A DNA stretch of 64,000 nt, from contig NZ_WUMK01000008.1 in the NCBI RefSeq assembly GCF_009827055.1, forward strand, positions 186,001-250,000, written 5' to 3'. Of this stretch, positions 46,869 through 56,104 are shown one piece after another. The first letter of the stretch is position 1; each line of letters opens with the position of its first letter. Under the pieces are notes generated by a model. It was not told the DNA's origin and ran no database searches. It worked only from the letters and a program-made list of their open reading frames with translations. The DNA is from Shinella kummerowiae. GTDB lineage: Bacteria > Pseudomonadota > Alphaproteobacteria > Rhizobiales > Rhizobiaceae. The position numbers and the translations under genes were made by a program.

Positions 46869-47663
46869 TCAGCCGATCAACAAGGCGTCGTCGTCGAGCG
46901 TCTGGCCGCGCATCTTGCGGAACATGGCGATCAGATCCTCGACCTGGAGGTCCTTGCGGCTGTCGCCGGCCACGTCCAGCACGATTTCGCCGCCATGCAG
47001 CATGACAGTGCGGTGCCCGTAGTCGAGCGCCTGGCGCATCGAATGCGTCACCATGAGGGTGGTCAGCTTGCGCTCGGACACGATCTTCTGCGTGAGGGTC
47101 ATGATGAACTCCGCCATGCCCGGATCGAGCGCGGCCGTGTGTTCATCGAGCAGCAGCACATCGGAACCGGCAAGCGTCGCCATGACGAGCGAGACCGCCT
47201 GACGCTGGCCGCCCGAAAGCAGGTCCATGCGGTCGCGCATGCGGTTTTCGAGGCCGAGGTTCAGTTCGGCGATGCGCTCGCGAAAATGCGTGCGGCGCTG
47301 GGGGCCGAGCGCCGACGAAAGCCCGCGCCGTTCGCCGCGACGGGCGGCAAGGGCGAGGTTTTCCTCGATCGACAGCGCGCCGCAGCTTCCGGTCAGCGGA
47401 TCCTGGAAGACGCGCGCGACCCGGCCGGCGCGCGCCGCCGTGCCCTGGCGGGTGACGTCCGTCGTGCCGATCTTCACCTGGCCTTCCGTCGCGATCACAT
47501 CGCCGGCGAGAACGCCGAGCAGCGTCGACTTGCCCGCACCGTTGGAGCCGATGACGGTAACGAACTGGCCTTCCTCGATGGTCAGGCTGACGCCATTGAG
47601 CGCCTGTTTCTGCAGCGGCGTGCCCTTGCCGAAGGTGACCTTGATATCGGAAACGGAAATCAT
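46869..47663 (-). CDS. ABC transporter ATP-binding protein (TrpXYZ type)
   Basis: 264-residue ATPase with Walker A GSNGAGKSTLLGVL near residue 39, signature LSGGQRQAVSL and Walker B DVLLLDEHTAALDP; note His in place of the usual Pro/Ala after DE (LLLDEHTAALDP), as in other ATPases of this importer class. It powers import together with the permease that overlaps it by 1 bp and the binding protein at 48670. These three-gene importers (PF04392-type binding protein) are predicted aromatic amino-acid transporters in some bacteria; the substrate here is unproven. Confidence 0.87.
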   Translation of the reverse strand: MISVSDIKVTFGKGTPLQKQALNGVSLTIEEGQFVTVIGSNGAGKSTLLGVLAGDVIATEGQVKIGTTDVTRQGTAARAGRVARVFQDPLTGSCGALSIEENLALAARRGERRGLSSALGPQRRTHFRERIAELNLGLENRMRDRMDLLSGGQRQAVSLVMATLAGSDVLLLDEHTAALDPGMAEFIMTLTQKIVSERKLTTLMVTHSMRQALDYGHRTVMLHGGEIVLDVAGDSRKDLQVEDLIAMFRKMRGQTLDDDALLIG

Positions 47664-48541
47664 CAGGCGGCTCCCCCGCGACGAAGGCGCGGCAGAACGA
47701 GCGCCACGGTGACAAGCAGCGCCGTCACGAAATTGAGGTCGGAGGCCTGAAGGCCGAGCACGTCGGAGGACAGCGCCAGCTGGATTGCAATGCGGTAGAG
47801 GATCGAGCCGAGCACGCAGCCGATCAAGGCCATGAGAATACCGCGTGCGCCAAACAGCGTCTCACCGATAATGACGGCGGCAAGGCCGACGACGATGGTG
47901 CCGACGCCGGAAGTCACGTCGGCAAAGCCGTTCGTCTGGGCAAACAGCGCGCCGCCAAGCGCCACAAGCGCATTGGAGAGGGCGATGCCGAGATAGATCT
48001 GCCGGTTGGTATCGACGCCCTGCGCGCGGGCCATGCGGGCATTCGCACCCGTCGCACGCATCGACAGGCCGGCGTCGCTTTCCAGGAAGCGCCAGACGAC
48101 GATGACCGCGACGACGACGAGAAGGCCGACGAACAGCGGCCGGACATAGAAGTCACGCAGGCCGAGGCCGAAGAACGGGCTGATCATCGTCTCGGCATTG
48201 ATCAGCGCAACATTCGGCTTGCCCATCACGCGCAGGTTCACCGAAAAGAGCGCGATCATCGTCAGGATCGAGGCCAGCAGATTGAGGATGCGGAAGCGCA
48301 CATTCAGCATCGCCGTCACGAGGCCCGCGCCGCCACCGGCCACCATGGCGACCGCCGCCGACAGCCAGGGGTTCACGCCCGCAATGATCAGCACCGCCGT
48401 AACGGCAGCGCCGAGCGGAAACGAACCGTCCACCGTCAGGTCCGGAAAATCCAGCACGCGGAAGGCAAGATAAACGCCGATGGCGACAAAGGCATAGACC
48501 AGCCCCAGTTCGACGGCACCCCAAAAGGCAATCAGGCTCAC
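47663..48541 (-). CDS. ABC transporter permease (TrpXYZ type)
   Basis: 292-residue inner-membrane permease of the BPD_transp_2 (LivH/RbsC-like) fold with about eight helices; FRVLDFPDLTVDGSFPLGAA near the N-terminus is typical of the permease that partners PF04392-type binding proteins. The start is GTG at 48541. It overlaps the ATPase gene by one base and is separated from the upstream binding-protein gene by 128 bp containing a 12-bp hairpin. Confidence 0.88.
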   Translation of the reverse strand: MSLIAFWGAVELGLVYAFVAIGVYLAFRVLDFPDLTVDGSFPLGAAVTAVLIIAGVNPWLSAAVAMVAGGGAGLVTAMLNVRFRILNLLASILTMIALFSVNLRVMGKPNVALINAETMISPFFGLGLRDFYVRPLFVGLLVVVAVIVVWRFLESDAGLSMRATGANARMARAQGVDTNRQIYLGIALSNALVALGGALFAQTNGFADVTSGVGTIVVGLAAVIIGETLFGARGILMALIGCVLGSILYRIAIQLALSSDVLGLQASDLNFVTALLVTVALVLPRLRRGGAA

Positions 48542-48606
48542 GGCTCTTGGCTTTCTCTTTTTTTGCCCTTTCCGCGGTCTCGCGGGAAGGCCCCTTTTAA
48601 CAGATC

Positions 48607-48635
48607 AACCGCTGCCGGGCGATCCGGCAGCGGTT
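48607..48635 (-). terminator. Attenuator-like hairpin between binding-protein and permease genes
   Basis: AACCGCTGCCGG pairs perfectly with CCGGCAGCGGTT over a 5-base loop, between the substrate-binding gene and the permease. Only a weak T content follows on the minus strand. Such intercistronic hairpins commonly let the binding protein be made in excess over membrane components, by partial termination or by mRNA 3'-end protection. Confidence 0.7.
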
Positions 48636-48669
48636 GGCTGCGATTGGAAATGTCCGGCGAACCGGCGGC

Positions 48670-49623
48670 TTATTCGATGATGCGGGTCGCGCGGCCGACG
48701 ACGGCTTCCGGAAGGGTGACGCCCATCTTGGTGGCGGCGGACTTGTTGACCACGAGGTCGGTGCCCGCGGCAACCTTCACGGCGATGTCGCCCGGCTTTT
48801 CACCCTTAAGGATGCGCACAACGATCTCGCCCGTCTGCTTGCCGACGTCCTTGTAGTTGAAGCCGAGCGCGGCGATGGCACCGCGCGAAACGGAATCCGT
48901 GTCGGCGGTGAAGAGCGGCAGCTTGGCCTCTTCGGCAACGGCGACCGCGCCTTCCAGCGCCGAAATGATCGTGTTGTCCGTCGGGATGTAGATGGCATCG
49001 GCGCGGCCGACAAGCGCACGGGCGGCACCCTGCACTTCCGCGGACTTCGTGGCAGCGGATTCGACCACCGTCAGGCCGGCCTTCTCGGCTTCGGCCTTCA
49101 GCACGGCGAGCAGCGACACGGAGTTCGCCTCACCCGAATTGTAGAGGAAGCCGATCGTCTTGGCGTTCGGCAGGATTTCCTTGATCAGCGCCAGATGTTC
49201 GGCAACCGGCGACAGGTCGGACAGGCCGGTGACGTTGCCGCCGGGCTTGTCCATGTCGGTGACGAGCTGTGCGCCGAGCGGATCGGACACGGCCGTGAAG
49301 ACAATCGGGATATCCTTCGTCGCGGAAACGACGGCCTGCGCCGACGGCGTGGAGATCGGCACGATCACGGTCGGATCCTCGCCGGCAAACTGGCGGGCGA
49401 TCTGGGCGGCCGTCGCGGGATTGCCCTGTGCCGACTCGTAGAGGAACTTCAGGTTCTCGCCTTCCTTGTAGCCCGCCGCTTCCAGCGCTTCCTTGACGCC
49501 GTCACGGGCGGCATCCAGCGCCGGATGTTCGACGATGGCCGTTACGGCCACGGTGACGTCTTCGGCCTGGGCCGGCAGCGAAATCGCGAGCGTTGCCGCG
49601 AAAGCGAGCAGAAGTTGACGCAT
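48670..49623 (-). CDS. ABC transporter substrate-binding protein (PF04392/TrpX type)
   Basis: 317-residue periplasmic protein with a clear signal peptide (MRQLLLAFAATLAISLPAQA, cleavage after AQA). The mature part shows the two-lobe type-1 binding fold of the PF04392 family: TAIVEHPALDAARDGVKEAL, PTVIVPISTPSAQAVVSATK, NPATAAQIARQFAG. Homologues are predicted to bind tryptophan/tyrosine or related small molecules. It is the first gene of the three-gene importer; its own promoter should lie in the 139 bp before it. Confidence 0.9.
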   Translation of the reverse strand: MRQLLLAFAATLAISLPAQAEDVTVAVTAIVEHPALDAARDGVKEALEAAGYKEGENLKFLYESAQGNPATAAQIARQFAGEDPTVIVPISTPSAQAVVSATKDIPIVFTAVSDPLGAQLVTDMDKPGGNVTGLSDLSPVAEHLALIKEILPNAKTIGFLYNSGEANSVSLLAVLKAEAEKAGLTVVESAATKSAEVQGAARALVGRADAIYIPTDNTIISALEGAVAVAEEAKLPLFTADTDSVSRGAIAALGFNYKDVGKQTGEIVVRILKGEKPGDIAVKVAAGTDLVVNKSAATKMGVTLPEAVVGRATRIIE

Positions 49624-49762
49624 GGAGGGTCTCCCTAGAATGATTTTGACCCGTTTCTAGGCAAAACGGCCGTTCAAATCAATTCTCGGAATCCGCTTGT
49701 CCGATCACAATTTCTGATAGGAGCGCGGCAAAACAGCCGGATAAGGGAGTGCCCGAGAGCCC

Positions 49763-51001
49763 TCAGTCGTCCTCGCCATGGCCGACGATCATCATCGCCT
49801 CGAAGGCCATGCGGTCGACCTTGCGCATGCGCTCGGATTCCGACTTCAGCTGGCCGCAGGCGGCGAGAATGTCGCGGCCGCGCGGGGTGCGGATCGGCGA
49901 GGCATAGCCGGCCTGGTTGATGAAATCGGCGAAACGCTCGATCTGCTCCCAGTCCGAACACTGGTAGTTGGTGCCCGGCCAGGGATTGAACGGGATGAGG
50001 TTGATCTTCGCCGGAATGCCCTTCAGCAGCTGGGTGAGCAGCTTGGCGTCCTCCAGCGAGTCGTTGACGTCCTTCAGCATCACATATTCGAAGGTGATGC
50101 GGCGTGCATTCGACAGGCTCGGATAGGCCCGGCAGGCCTCGAGCAGGTCCTTCAGCGGATACTTCTTGTTGATCGGCACCAGCATGTCGCGCAGGTCGTC
50201 GCGCACCGCATGCAGCGAGATCGCCAGCATGACGCCGATCTCGGAGCCGGTGCGGTAGATTTCCGGCACGATGCCGGAGGTCGACAGCGTCACGCGGCGC
50301 CTGGAGAGCGACAGGCCGTCGCCGTCGGTGGCGATCAGCAGCGCCGTCTTCACGTTCTCGAAATTGTAGAGCGGCTCGCCCATGCCCATCATGACGATGT
50401 TGGAGACCTTGCGGCCTTCGGCCGGCGCAATCATGCCGACCGGCGTGTCGCGGTCGGGGAAATCGCCAAGGCGATCGCGGGCAAGCAGCAACTGGGCGAG
50501 GATTTCCTCGGCCGTCAGGTTGCGCACCAGCTTCTGCGTGCCGGTGTGACAGAAGGAGCAGGTGAGCGTGCAGCCGACCTGGCTGGAAATGCACAGCGTA
50601 CCGCGACCTTCTTCCGGGATATAGACGGTCTCGATCTCGACCGGCCGGCCCGCGCCGCGCGGCGGGAAACGCAGCAGCCACTTGCGCGTGCCATCGGCGG
50701 AAACCTGCTCCTCGACGATCTCCGGACGGGCGATGGTGAAATGCGTCTTCAGCATTTCGCGCATGTCCTTGGAGATATTCGCCATGTCGTCGAAATCGGA
50801 AACACCGCGCACATAGAGCCAGTGCCAGAGCTGGCTGACGCGCATCTTCACCTGCCGCTCGGGAATGCCCTTTTCGGCGAGCGCCCGGCCCATGTCCTCA
50901 CGCGAAAGGCCGATCAGCGACGGCTTTTCCGCGGCGGGAAGGGTGCGGACGACCGGTGCCTTGACGGGATCGGCCGTGTTGAGAAAATCCATGCTTGCCA
51001 T
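49763..51001 (-). CDS. rlmN: Dual-specificity 23S rRNA/tRNA A2503/A37 methyltransferase RlmN
   Basis: 412-residue radical-SAM enzyme that methylates C2 of A2503 in 23S rRNA and A37 of some tRNAs. The iron-sulfur cluster motif CTLTCSFC (CX3CX2C) is near residue 140; [14 protein letters not shown], the SAM-binding LSTSGIVP, and the C-terminal methyl-carrying cysteine in [10 protein letters not shown] are present. ATG 51001 is preceded by GAGGAT; the frame is open to 51136 but the added segment is low-complexity and lacks homology-like features. The 112 bp upstream of it and the LysR gene share the strand but are probably independent. Confidence 0.95.
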   Translation of the reverse strand: MASMDFLNTADPVKAPVVRTLPAAEKPSLIGLSREDMGRALAEKGIPERQVKMRVSQLWHWLYVRGVSDFDDMANISKDMREMLKTHFTIARPEIVEEQVSADGTRKWLLRFPPRGAGRPVEIETVYIPEEGRGTLCISSQVGCTLTCSFCHTGTQKLVRNLTAEEILAQLLLARDRLGDFPDRDTPVGMIAPAEGRKVSNIVMMGMGEPLYNFENVKTALLIATDGDGLSLSRRRVTLSTSGIVPEIYRTGSEIGVMLAISLHAVRDDLRDMLVPINKKYPLKDLLEACRAYPSLSNARRITFEYVMLKDVNDSLEDAKLLTQLLKGIPAKINLIPFNPWPGTNYQCSDWEQIERFADFINQAGYASPIRTPRGRDILAACGQLKSESERMRKVDRMAFEAMMIVGHGEDD

Positions 51002-51129
51002 CGGGTCATCCTCAAGAACAGGCCAGGCTGGCGCAGGCTGTTGCGCCGCAAGCGGTCCATGCTCGACAGAAGTTCGTTGCGGGCCCACCGGCGCCGCTCG
51101 ATGCGGCTCAGGGCCCAGTTGCCGGCCCT

Positions 51130-52050
51130 TTAGCATTGTTCTGGCAGAAAGTCACCTGCCTTGCCGGCGCAGACCTCGCGGAAGCACTGGCGCAGCCAGC
51201 GATGCGCCGGATCGGCATCCATCCGCGGATGCCAGAGCATGGAAATGGTGAACTCCGGCAGATCGATCGGCAGCGGAAAACTCGCCATGTCGTCGCGCAG
51301 CGACAGGGTCGAACGGTCCGACACCTGGGCAATCAGGTCGGAATGCCGCGCAAGCGTCACGGCCTCCGCAAAGCTCGCGACGGTCACGGCGACGGTGCGC
51401 GTCAGCCCCATCAGAGCCAGTGCCTCGTCGGCCGGGCCGCGCTCCCGCCTGCCGCGGGACACGAGGATATGGCTGCCCTCAACGTAGCGCTCCGGCGTGA
51501 TCGGGCCGGCGAGCAGCGGGTGCCCCTTGCGCACGACGCCGATGAAACGATCGCGAAACAGCGCCTGCGCGCGCACTTCCGGTCCCGTCGTATCGCCGAT
51601 CACGCCGGTTTCGAGATCGACCGTTCCGTCGCGCAGCGGCGTGCTTTCCTTGTCCGGCTTTGGAACGAAGCGGATTTTCACATGGGGCGCCTCCCGCGTG
51701 AGGCGCGCCAGCAAGGCGGGCCCGAACGTATCGACGAAACCCTCACGGTTGCGGAGCGTAAACGTCCGCGCGAGGGTTGCGAGATCAAGATGCTTTGCCG
51801 GGCGCAACAGCGCTTCGGCTGCCGCAACGACCTGGCCGACCTCGTCACGCAACTCCAGCGCCCGCGGCGTCGGCACCAGCCCCCGTCCGGCGCGCACGAG
51901 CAGCGGATCGCCGGTCACCTCCCGCAACCGCGCGAGCGCACGGCTCATCGCCGAGGGGCTGAGCCGCAGCCTTTGCGCCGCCCGCGCCACATTGCCCTCG
52001 GCGAGCAGCACATCGAGCGTGACGAGAAGATTGAGATCGGGTCGTGACAT
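51130..52050 (-). CDS. LysR family regulator divergent from an MFS pump
   Basis: 306-residue LysR protein starting [20 protein letters not shown] with the helix-turn-helix [20 protein letters not shown] (residues ~22-42). The effector domain is of the PBP2-type ([19 protein letters not shown] linker). It is divergent to the DHA2-type MFS transporter 127 bp away and is the probable regulator of that pump. The intergenic region is AT-richer (around 52100-52120) but no clear T-N11-A box stands out. Confidence 0.9.
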   Translation of the reverse strand: MSRPDLNLLVTLDVLLAEGNVARAAQRLRLSPSAMSRALARLREVTGDPLLVRAGRGLVPTPRALELRDEVGQVVAAAEALLRPAKHLDLATLARTFTLRNREGFVDTFGPALLARLTREAPHVKIRFVPKPDKESTPLRDGTVDLETGVIGDTTGPEVRAQALFRDRFIGVVRKGHPLLAGPITPERYVEGSHILVSRGRRERGPADEALALMGLTRTVAVTVASFAEAVTLARHSDLIAQVSDRSTLSLRDDMASFPLPIDLPEFTISMLWHPRMDADPAHRWLRQCFREVCAGKAGDFLPEQC

Positions 52051-52177
52051 GGTCCGATCCTAGCATGCCCGCGAAAAGATGACATGGCGTCAAACGCACG
52101 AATAAAATGCAAATGATGCGTCTTCCGCCTTATCACGCGGAGGACTACCTGCTCTGAGGACCCCAAGGAGCAAAACC

Positions 52178-53572
52178 ATGCACGATACAGAGACCATAAC
52201 GGCGAACCGTCACCGGGCCGGAGCCCTTGCCGGCCTCTCGCTCGCCATCCTCTTGTCCTCCCTCGGCACCAGCATCGCCAATGTTGCCCTGCCGACACTA
52301 GCGGATGTCTTTGCAGCACCCTTCCAGCATGTGCAGTGGGTCGTGCTCGCCTATCTCCTGACCAGCACCGTGCTGATCGCCAGCATCGGCCGCCTCGGTG
52401 ACCTATTCGGCCGACGCCGCCTGTTGCTGGCGGGCCTTGCGGTGTTTTCTGCCGCCTCTTTGCTGGCGGGCCTGTCGCCGTCGCTGCCCCTCCTCATTGC
52501 CGCCCGCGCCGTTCAGGGGGCGGGTGCGGCTGCGATGATGGCGCTTGCCATGGCCTTCGTCAGCGAAACCGTGCCGAAGGAAAGGATCGGCAGCGTCATG
52601 GGCCTGCTCGGCACCATGTCCGCCGTTGGCACAGCGCTCGGCCCGTCGCTCGGCGGTCTGCTGATTTCGGGCTTCGGCTGGCACGCGATCTTTCTCGTCG
52701 CCGTACCTTTCGGCCTGTCCGCCTTCGCCCTCGTCCACCATTTCCTGCCCGACGACCGCAAAGCCGCCACGACCGGCCGTTTCGACCTCGTCGGCGCCGG
52801 CCTGCTGGCAGCAACGCTGGCGGCCTATGCACTGGCGATGACGGTGGGCGAGGGCCGGGTCGGTCCGCTGAATGTCGCGCTCGTCGCCGCCTCGGCCGTG
52901 GGTGCCGGACTCTTCGTGCTTCGGCAACGCCGGATCGCCTTTCCGCTGATCCGGCCTGCCGCCTTCCGCCGTCCCGGTTTTCCCGCAAGCCTTGCGGCGA
53001 ATATCCTCGTTGCGACGGTGATCATGGTGACGCTGGTCGTCGGACCGTTCTACCTGTCGCGCACGCTCGGCCTCGGTCCGGCCCATGTCGGCTTCGTGCT
53101 GGCGATCGGCCCCGTGGTGTCCGTGCTGACCGGTGTTGTTGCCGGACGGTTCGTCGATCGGTTCGGCGCAACACCCATGGTCGCCGCCGGGCTCGCCACG
53201 ATGGTGGCGGGCACTGCTAGCCTGCCCGTGCTGTCCGCCCTGTTCGGCCTTTCCGGCTATATCACGGCGATCGTCGTACTCACGCCCGGCTACCAGCTCT
53301 TCCAGGCCGCCAACAATGCAGCCGTCATGACGGGCGTTCCCGCAGAGGAGCGCGGCATCACATCAGGCCTGCTCAACCTGTCGCGCAATCTCGGCCTGAT
53401 CACCGGCGCCTCGCTGATGGGCGCGATCTTTACGCTCGCCGTCGGCACGAAGGACATGATGGGCGCCAGCGCGCCGGCCGTCGCAACCGGCATGCATGTC
53501 ACCTTCGCCGTGGCCGCCGTCTTGCTGCTGGCCGCGCTCACTCTTGTGCGCGGCGTCAAGCGCAAGGCCTGA
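52178..53572 (+). CDS. MFS drug efflux transporter (DHA2-like)
   Basis: 464-residue inner-membrane protein with 12-14 helices. The motif WVVLAYLLTSTVLIASIGRLGDLFGRRRLLL (residues ~49-79) contains the family A-motif GRLGDLFGRRR, and motif C-like GLLGTMSAVGTALGPSLGG lies near 147, both typical of proton-driven multidrug exporters. The divergent LysR gene is probably its regulator. ATG 52178 has AAGGAG just upstream. An 11-bp terminator hairpin follows. Confidence 0.9.
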   Translation: MHDTETITANRHRAGALAGLSLAILLSSLGTSIANVALPTLADVFAAPFQHVQWVVLAYLLTSTVLIASIGRLGDLFGRRRLLLAGLAVFSAASLLAGLSPSLPLLIAARAVQGAGAAAMMALAMAFVSETVPKERIGSVMGLLGTMSAVGTALGPSLGGLLISGFGWHAIFLVAVPFGLSAFALVHHFLPDDRKAATTGRFDLVGAGLLAATLAAYALAMTVGEGRVGPLNVALVAASAVGAGLFVLRQRRIAFPLIRPAAFRRPGFPASLAANILVATVIMVTLVVGPFYLSRTLGLGPAHVGFVLAIGPVVSVLTGVVAGRFVDRFGATPMVAAGLATMVAGTASLPVLSALFGLSGYITAIVVLTPGYQLFQAANNAAVMTGVPAEERGITSGLLNLSRNLGLITGASLMGAIFTLAVGTKDMMGASAPAVATGMHVTFAVAAVLLLAALTLVRGVKRKA

Positions 53573-53579
53573 AACGACA

Positions 53580-53605
53580 AGACCTCCGCCGAACGGCGGA
53601 GGTCT
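53580..53605. terminator. Intrinsic terminator between MFS pump and purU
   Basis: AGACCTCCGCC and GGCGGAGGTCT form a perfect 11-bp stem with loop GAAC, 7 bp after the MFS stop codon and 41 bp after the purU stop on the other strand. There is little T-run, so it may work as a bidirectional barrier of moderate strength. Confidence 0.8.
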
Positions 53606-53646
53606 CTCCAGAACACAGCAAACCGGCCTCGACAGCCTTCGTTCGA

Positions 53647-54531
53647 TCAGCCCATGCGCTCGGAAGCGTAGGAACCGGGGCTCGGCGGGAAGACGATGGT
53701 CTTGTTGCCGTTCATGAAGGTGCGGTGGTGGATATGCGCATGCACCGCACGGGCAAGCACCTGGCTCTCCACATCCCGGCCGATCGACACATAGTCCTCC
53801 GCCGACTGCGCATGCGTGATGCGCGCCACATCCTGCTCGATGATCGGACCCTCGTCGAGATCCTCCGTCACATAATGCGCCGTAGCACCAATCAGCTTCA
53901 CGCCGCGCTCGAACGCCTGCTTATACGGATTTGCCCCCTTGAACGACGGCAGGAACGAGTGGTGGATGTTGATGATCCGGCCCGACATCTTCTTGCACAC
54001 CGCATCCGACAGAACCTGCATGTAACGGGCGAGCACGATCAGTTCGGCACCGGACTGCTCCACCACCTCCATCAGGCGGGCTTCGGCCTGCGGCTTGTTC
54101 TCCTTCGTCACCTTGATGTGGTGGAAGGGGATGTCGTGGTTGACGATGACCTTCTGGTAATCGAAGTGGTTCGACACGACGCCGACGATGTCGATCGGCA
54201 GCGCGCCGATCGTCCAGCGATAGAGCAGGTCGTTCAGGCAATGGCCGAAGCGCGACACCATCAGCAGCACCTTCATGCGCTCGTCGCTGTCGTTGAAGCG
54301 ATAGGTCATGCCGAAGGGCTTGGCGACCGGAGTGAAGCCCTGCTTGATGTCCTCCTCCGAAACACCTTCTTGGCTGAGGAAGGTCAGGCGCATGAAGAAC
54401 AGGCCCGTTTCCAGGTCGTCGAACTGCGAACTGTCGGAGATGTAACACCCCTTCTCGGCGAGGTAGCCGGTGATCGCGGCGACGATGCCGCGGGTCGATT
54501 GGCACGATACTGTCAGGACGTGGCTTTTCAT
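53647..54531 (-). CDS. purU: Formyltetrahydrofolate deformylase
   Basis: 294-residue cytoplasmic enzyme hydrolysing 10-formyl-THF to THF and formate, balancing one-carbon pools and feeding PurT. It has an N-terminal ACT domain (VLTVSCQSTRGIVAAITGYLAEKG) and a C-terminal formyltransferase-type domain with the catalytic Asn-His-Asp set in INIHHSFLPSFKG and GATAHYVTEDLDEGPIIEQD. ATG 54531 gives the family N-terminus (MKSHVLTVSC); the frame opens 12 codons earlier without a ribosome site. Confidence 0.96.
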   Translation of the reverse strand: MKSHVLTVSCQSTRGIVAAITGYLAEKGCYISDSSQFDDLETGLFFMRLTFLSQEGVSEEDIKQGFTPVAKPFGMTYRFNDSDERMKVLLMVSRFGHCLNDLLYRWTIGALPIDIVGVVSNHFDYQKVIVNHDIPFHHIKVTKENKPQAEARLMEVVEQSGAELIVLARYMQVLSDAVCKKMSGRIINIHHSFLPSFKGANPYKQAFERGVKLIGATAHYVTEDLDEGPIIEQDVARITHAQSAEDYVSIGRDVESQVLARAVHAHIHHRTFMNGNKTIVFPPSPGSYASERMG

Positions 54532-54844
54532 CGGTTCGTTTCTCGCGTTCGGCCGATGCTGGGGCAAGCACCGGCGATCCCCTTGTCATGCGGGCCGCAC
54601 GTGCGGCACGGCGCATATTTCAGTCCGCTTGCGCCAGCGCAAGCCCCTGCAATGGCGAGAAGCTACGCCGCCTCTTGCAAGGAATCCCTCCGGTTCGCGA
54701 CATCCAGTGCGTCGAAAATGCCAACGGTGCCGTTCCAAGGCGTCGTTCGCCTCGCGCCGCCGTTCCGCATGAGCCCGCGTGAAAGGCCGCCGCATCGAAT
54801 CTTTCACGGATGCAAGCCCGCCTGCCGTGCCGCCAAAATCCATC
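54532..54844. other. Intergenic region between purU and the TIM-barrel gene
   Basis: About 310 bp with no supportable gene. ORFs on both strands here are short, with no family-like sequence. The purU promoter (minus strand) must lie here. No riboswitch fold was recognised in front of purU. Confidence 0.5.
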
Positions 54845-54882
54845 TGGACACTATTGTGGACACATGTTCTAAGAATTGGACA
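54845..54882 (+). promoter_or_regulatory. Triple TGGACA repeat in front of the TIM-barrel gene
   Basis: TGGACA occurs at 54845, 54857 and 54877, the last two flanking an imperfect dyad (ATGTTC ... TGGACAT, 54863-54883). The block is AT-rich within GC-rich DNA and ends 19 bp before the ATG at 54902, as expected for an operator-promoter region. The regulator is unknown; none is encoded nearby in the window. Confidence 0.4.
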
Positions 54883-54901
54883 TAACCAACTGGAGCACGC
54901 C

Positions 54902-56086
54902 ATGCACCTTTCCATGTGGACCTACCCCTGGGACATCCAGGACCAGGGGCTCGAGACGCTTGCCGCCGATCTTGCCGGCCGGGCCGGCCTCAACACGGTG
55001 AGTGTGGCGACCTCCTACCATGCAGGCCGCTTCCTCCAGCCGCGCAGCCCGAGCCAGAAGGCCTATTTCCCGGAAGACGGCACCGTCTATTTCCGCCCGG
55101 ACGACACGCTCTGGCAGGACAAGGTGATCCGCCCACTGGTGGCGCAGAACGTTCTCGATCGCGGCGACATGGTGGACGCGCTGACGACGGCGCGTGAAAC
55201 GACCGGCCTGAAGGTTTCCTGCTGGACCGTCTGCCTGCACAACAGCCGCCTCGGCCTGCTGCACCCCGACCACGTGACCCGCAACGCCTTCGGCAACGCC
55301 AACTACTACAATCTCTGCCCGTCGAGCCCGGCGGCGCGCGACTATGTCGTGACCCTCGTGCGTGACATCACGACGAACTACCGGCCGGATATGCTGGAAC
55401 TCGAAAGCCCCAATTTCATGGGCTTCGCGCATGAATACCACCATGAGAAGGACGGCGTCGGCCTCACCGCCGAGGACGATTTCCTGCTCTCGCTATGCTT
55501 CTGCGACCATTGCACCGCACGCGCTGAGAAAGCCGGCGTGCCGGTGGAAGGCGCCCGAAAGACGGTCGCCCGTTTCATTGCCGAACTGTGCGAGCGGGCC
55601 GTGCCCGAAAAACAGTTTCCCGATTTTCCCGCGGCCGGCATCGATGCCTTCCGCGCACATCCCGATCTTCACGCCTTCCTGGTCTGGCGCTTCGAACCGG
55701 TAACCAGCCTGATCGGCGAGATCAAGGCGGCCGCCGACCCGGCGACGCGCATCGTGCTGATCGACCTCAAGGACGGCTGGCTCGGCGGGGTCGACCTTGC
55801 AGCCGTGGCAAAGCTCTGCGACGGCGCGATCCTCTGCTGCTACGACATGACGCCCGAGGCCGTCGCCGATGTCATGCGCACCGGCCGCGCCCTGCTTGGC
55901 TCGGAAAAGTTCTTGGGCCTGGGCCTGCGCGTCTTCTATCCCGAAGTCGACGGGCCGGCGATCCTGGCCGCCCGCGCCAAGGCCGCCGTCGAGGCCGGTG
56001 CCGACGGCGTGAACTTCTACAACTACGGCCTCATTCCGGCAAAACGCCTCGACTGGGTCCGCGCGGCGGTCGACGCGATCACCTGA
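54902..56086 (+). CDS. Uncharacterised TIM-barrel protein, glycoside-hydrolase-like
   Basis: 394 residues, no signal peptide. It starts MHLSMWTYPWDIQDQG. The stretch YRPDMLELESPNFMGFAHEY and then LLSLCFCDHCTARAEKAG look like the FCxHC cysteine cluster and acidic barrel strands of several uncharacterised glycosidase-like TIM barrels; RIVLIDLKDGW and GADGVNFYNYGL fit late barrel strands. I cannot name a substrate. GGAG lies 8 bp before the ATG, and the operator-like repeats are upstream. It converges on the end of the ABC/deacylase operon (18 bp apart), and may act on the same compound. It could instead be an isomerase or epimerase-like barrel. Confidence 0.7.
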   Translation: MHLSMWTYPWDIQDQGLETLAADLAGRAGLNTVSVATSYHAGRFLQPRSPSQKAYFPEDGTVYFRPDDTLWQDKVIRPLVAQNVLDRGDMVDALTTARETTGLKVSCWTVCLHNSRLGLLHPDHVTRNAFGNANYYNLCPSSPAARDYVVTLVRDITTNYRPDMLELESPNFMGFAHEYHHEKDGVGLTAEDDFLLSLCFCDHCTARAEKAGVPVEGARKTVARFIAELCERAVPEKQFPDFPAAGIDAFRAHPDLHAFLVWRFEPVTSLIGEIKAAADPATRIVLIDLKDGWLGGVDLAAVAKLCDGAILCCYDMTPEAVADVMRTGRALLGSEKFLGLGLRVFYPEVDGPAILAARAKAAVEAGADGVNFYNYGLIPAKRLDWVRAAVDAIT

Positions 56087-56104
56087 TCGCGACGACAGCT
56101 GTCC

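Noticed and set aside
54532-54901. Riboswitch or sRNA upstream of purU
   Set aside because: Tandem glycine or THF aptamers were considered for this folate gene, but none of their conserved blocks could be found.
53647-56086. purU as part of the unknown catabolic locus
   Set aside because: It points away from the TIM-barrel gene with 370 bp between, and has a housekeeping folate role. Nothing links it to the operon.
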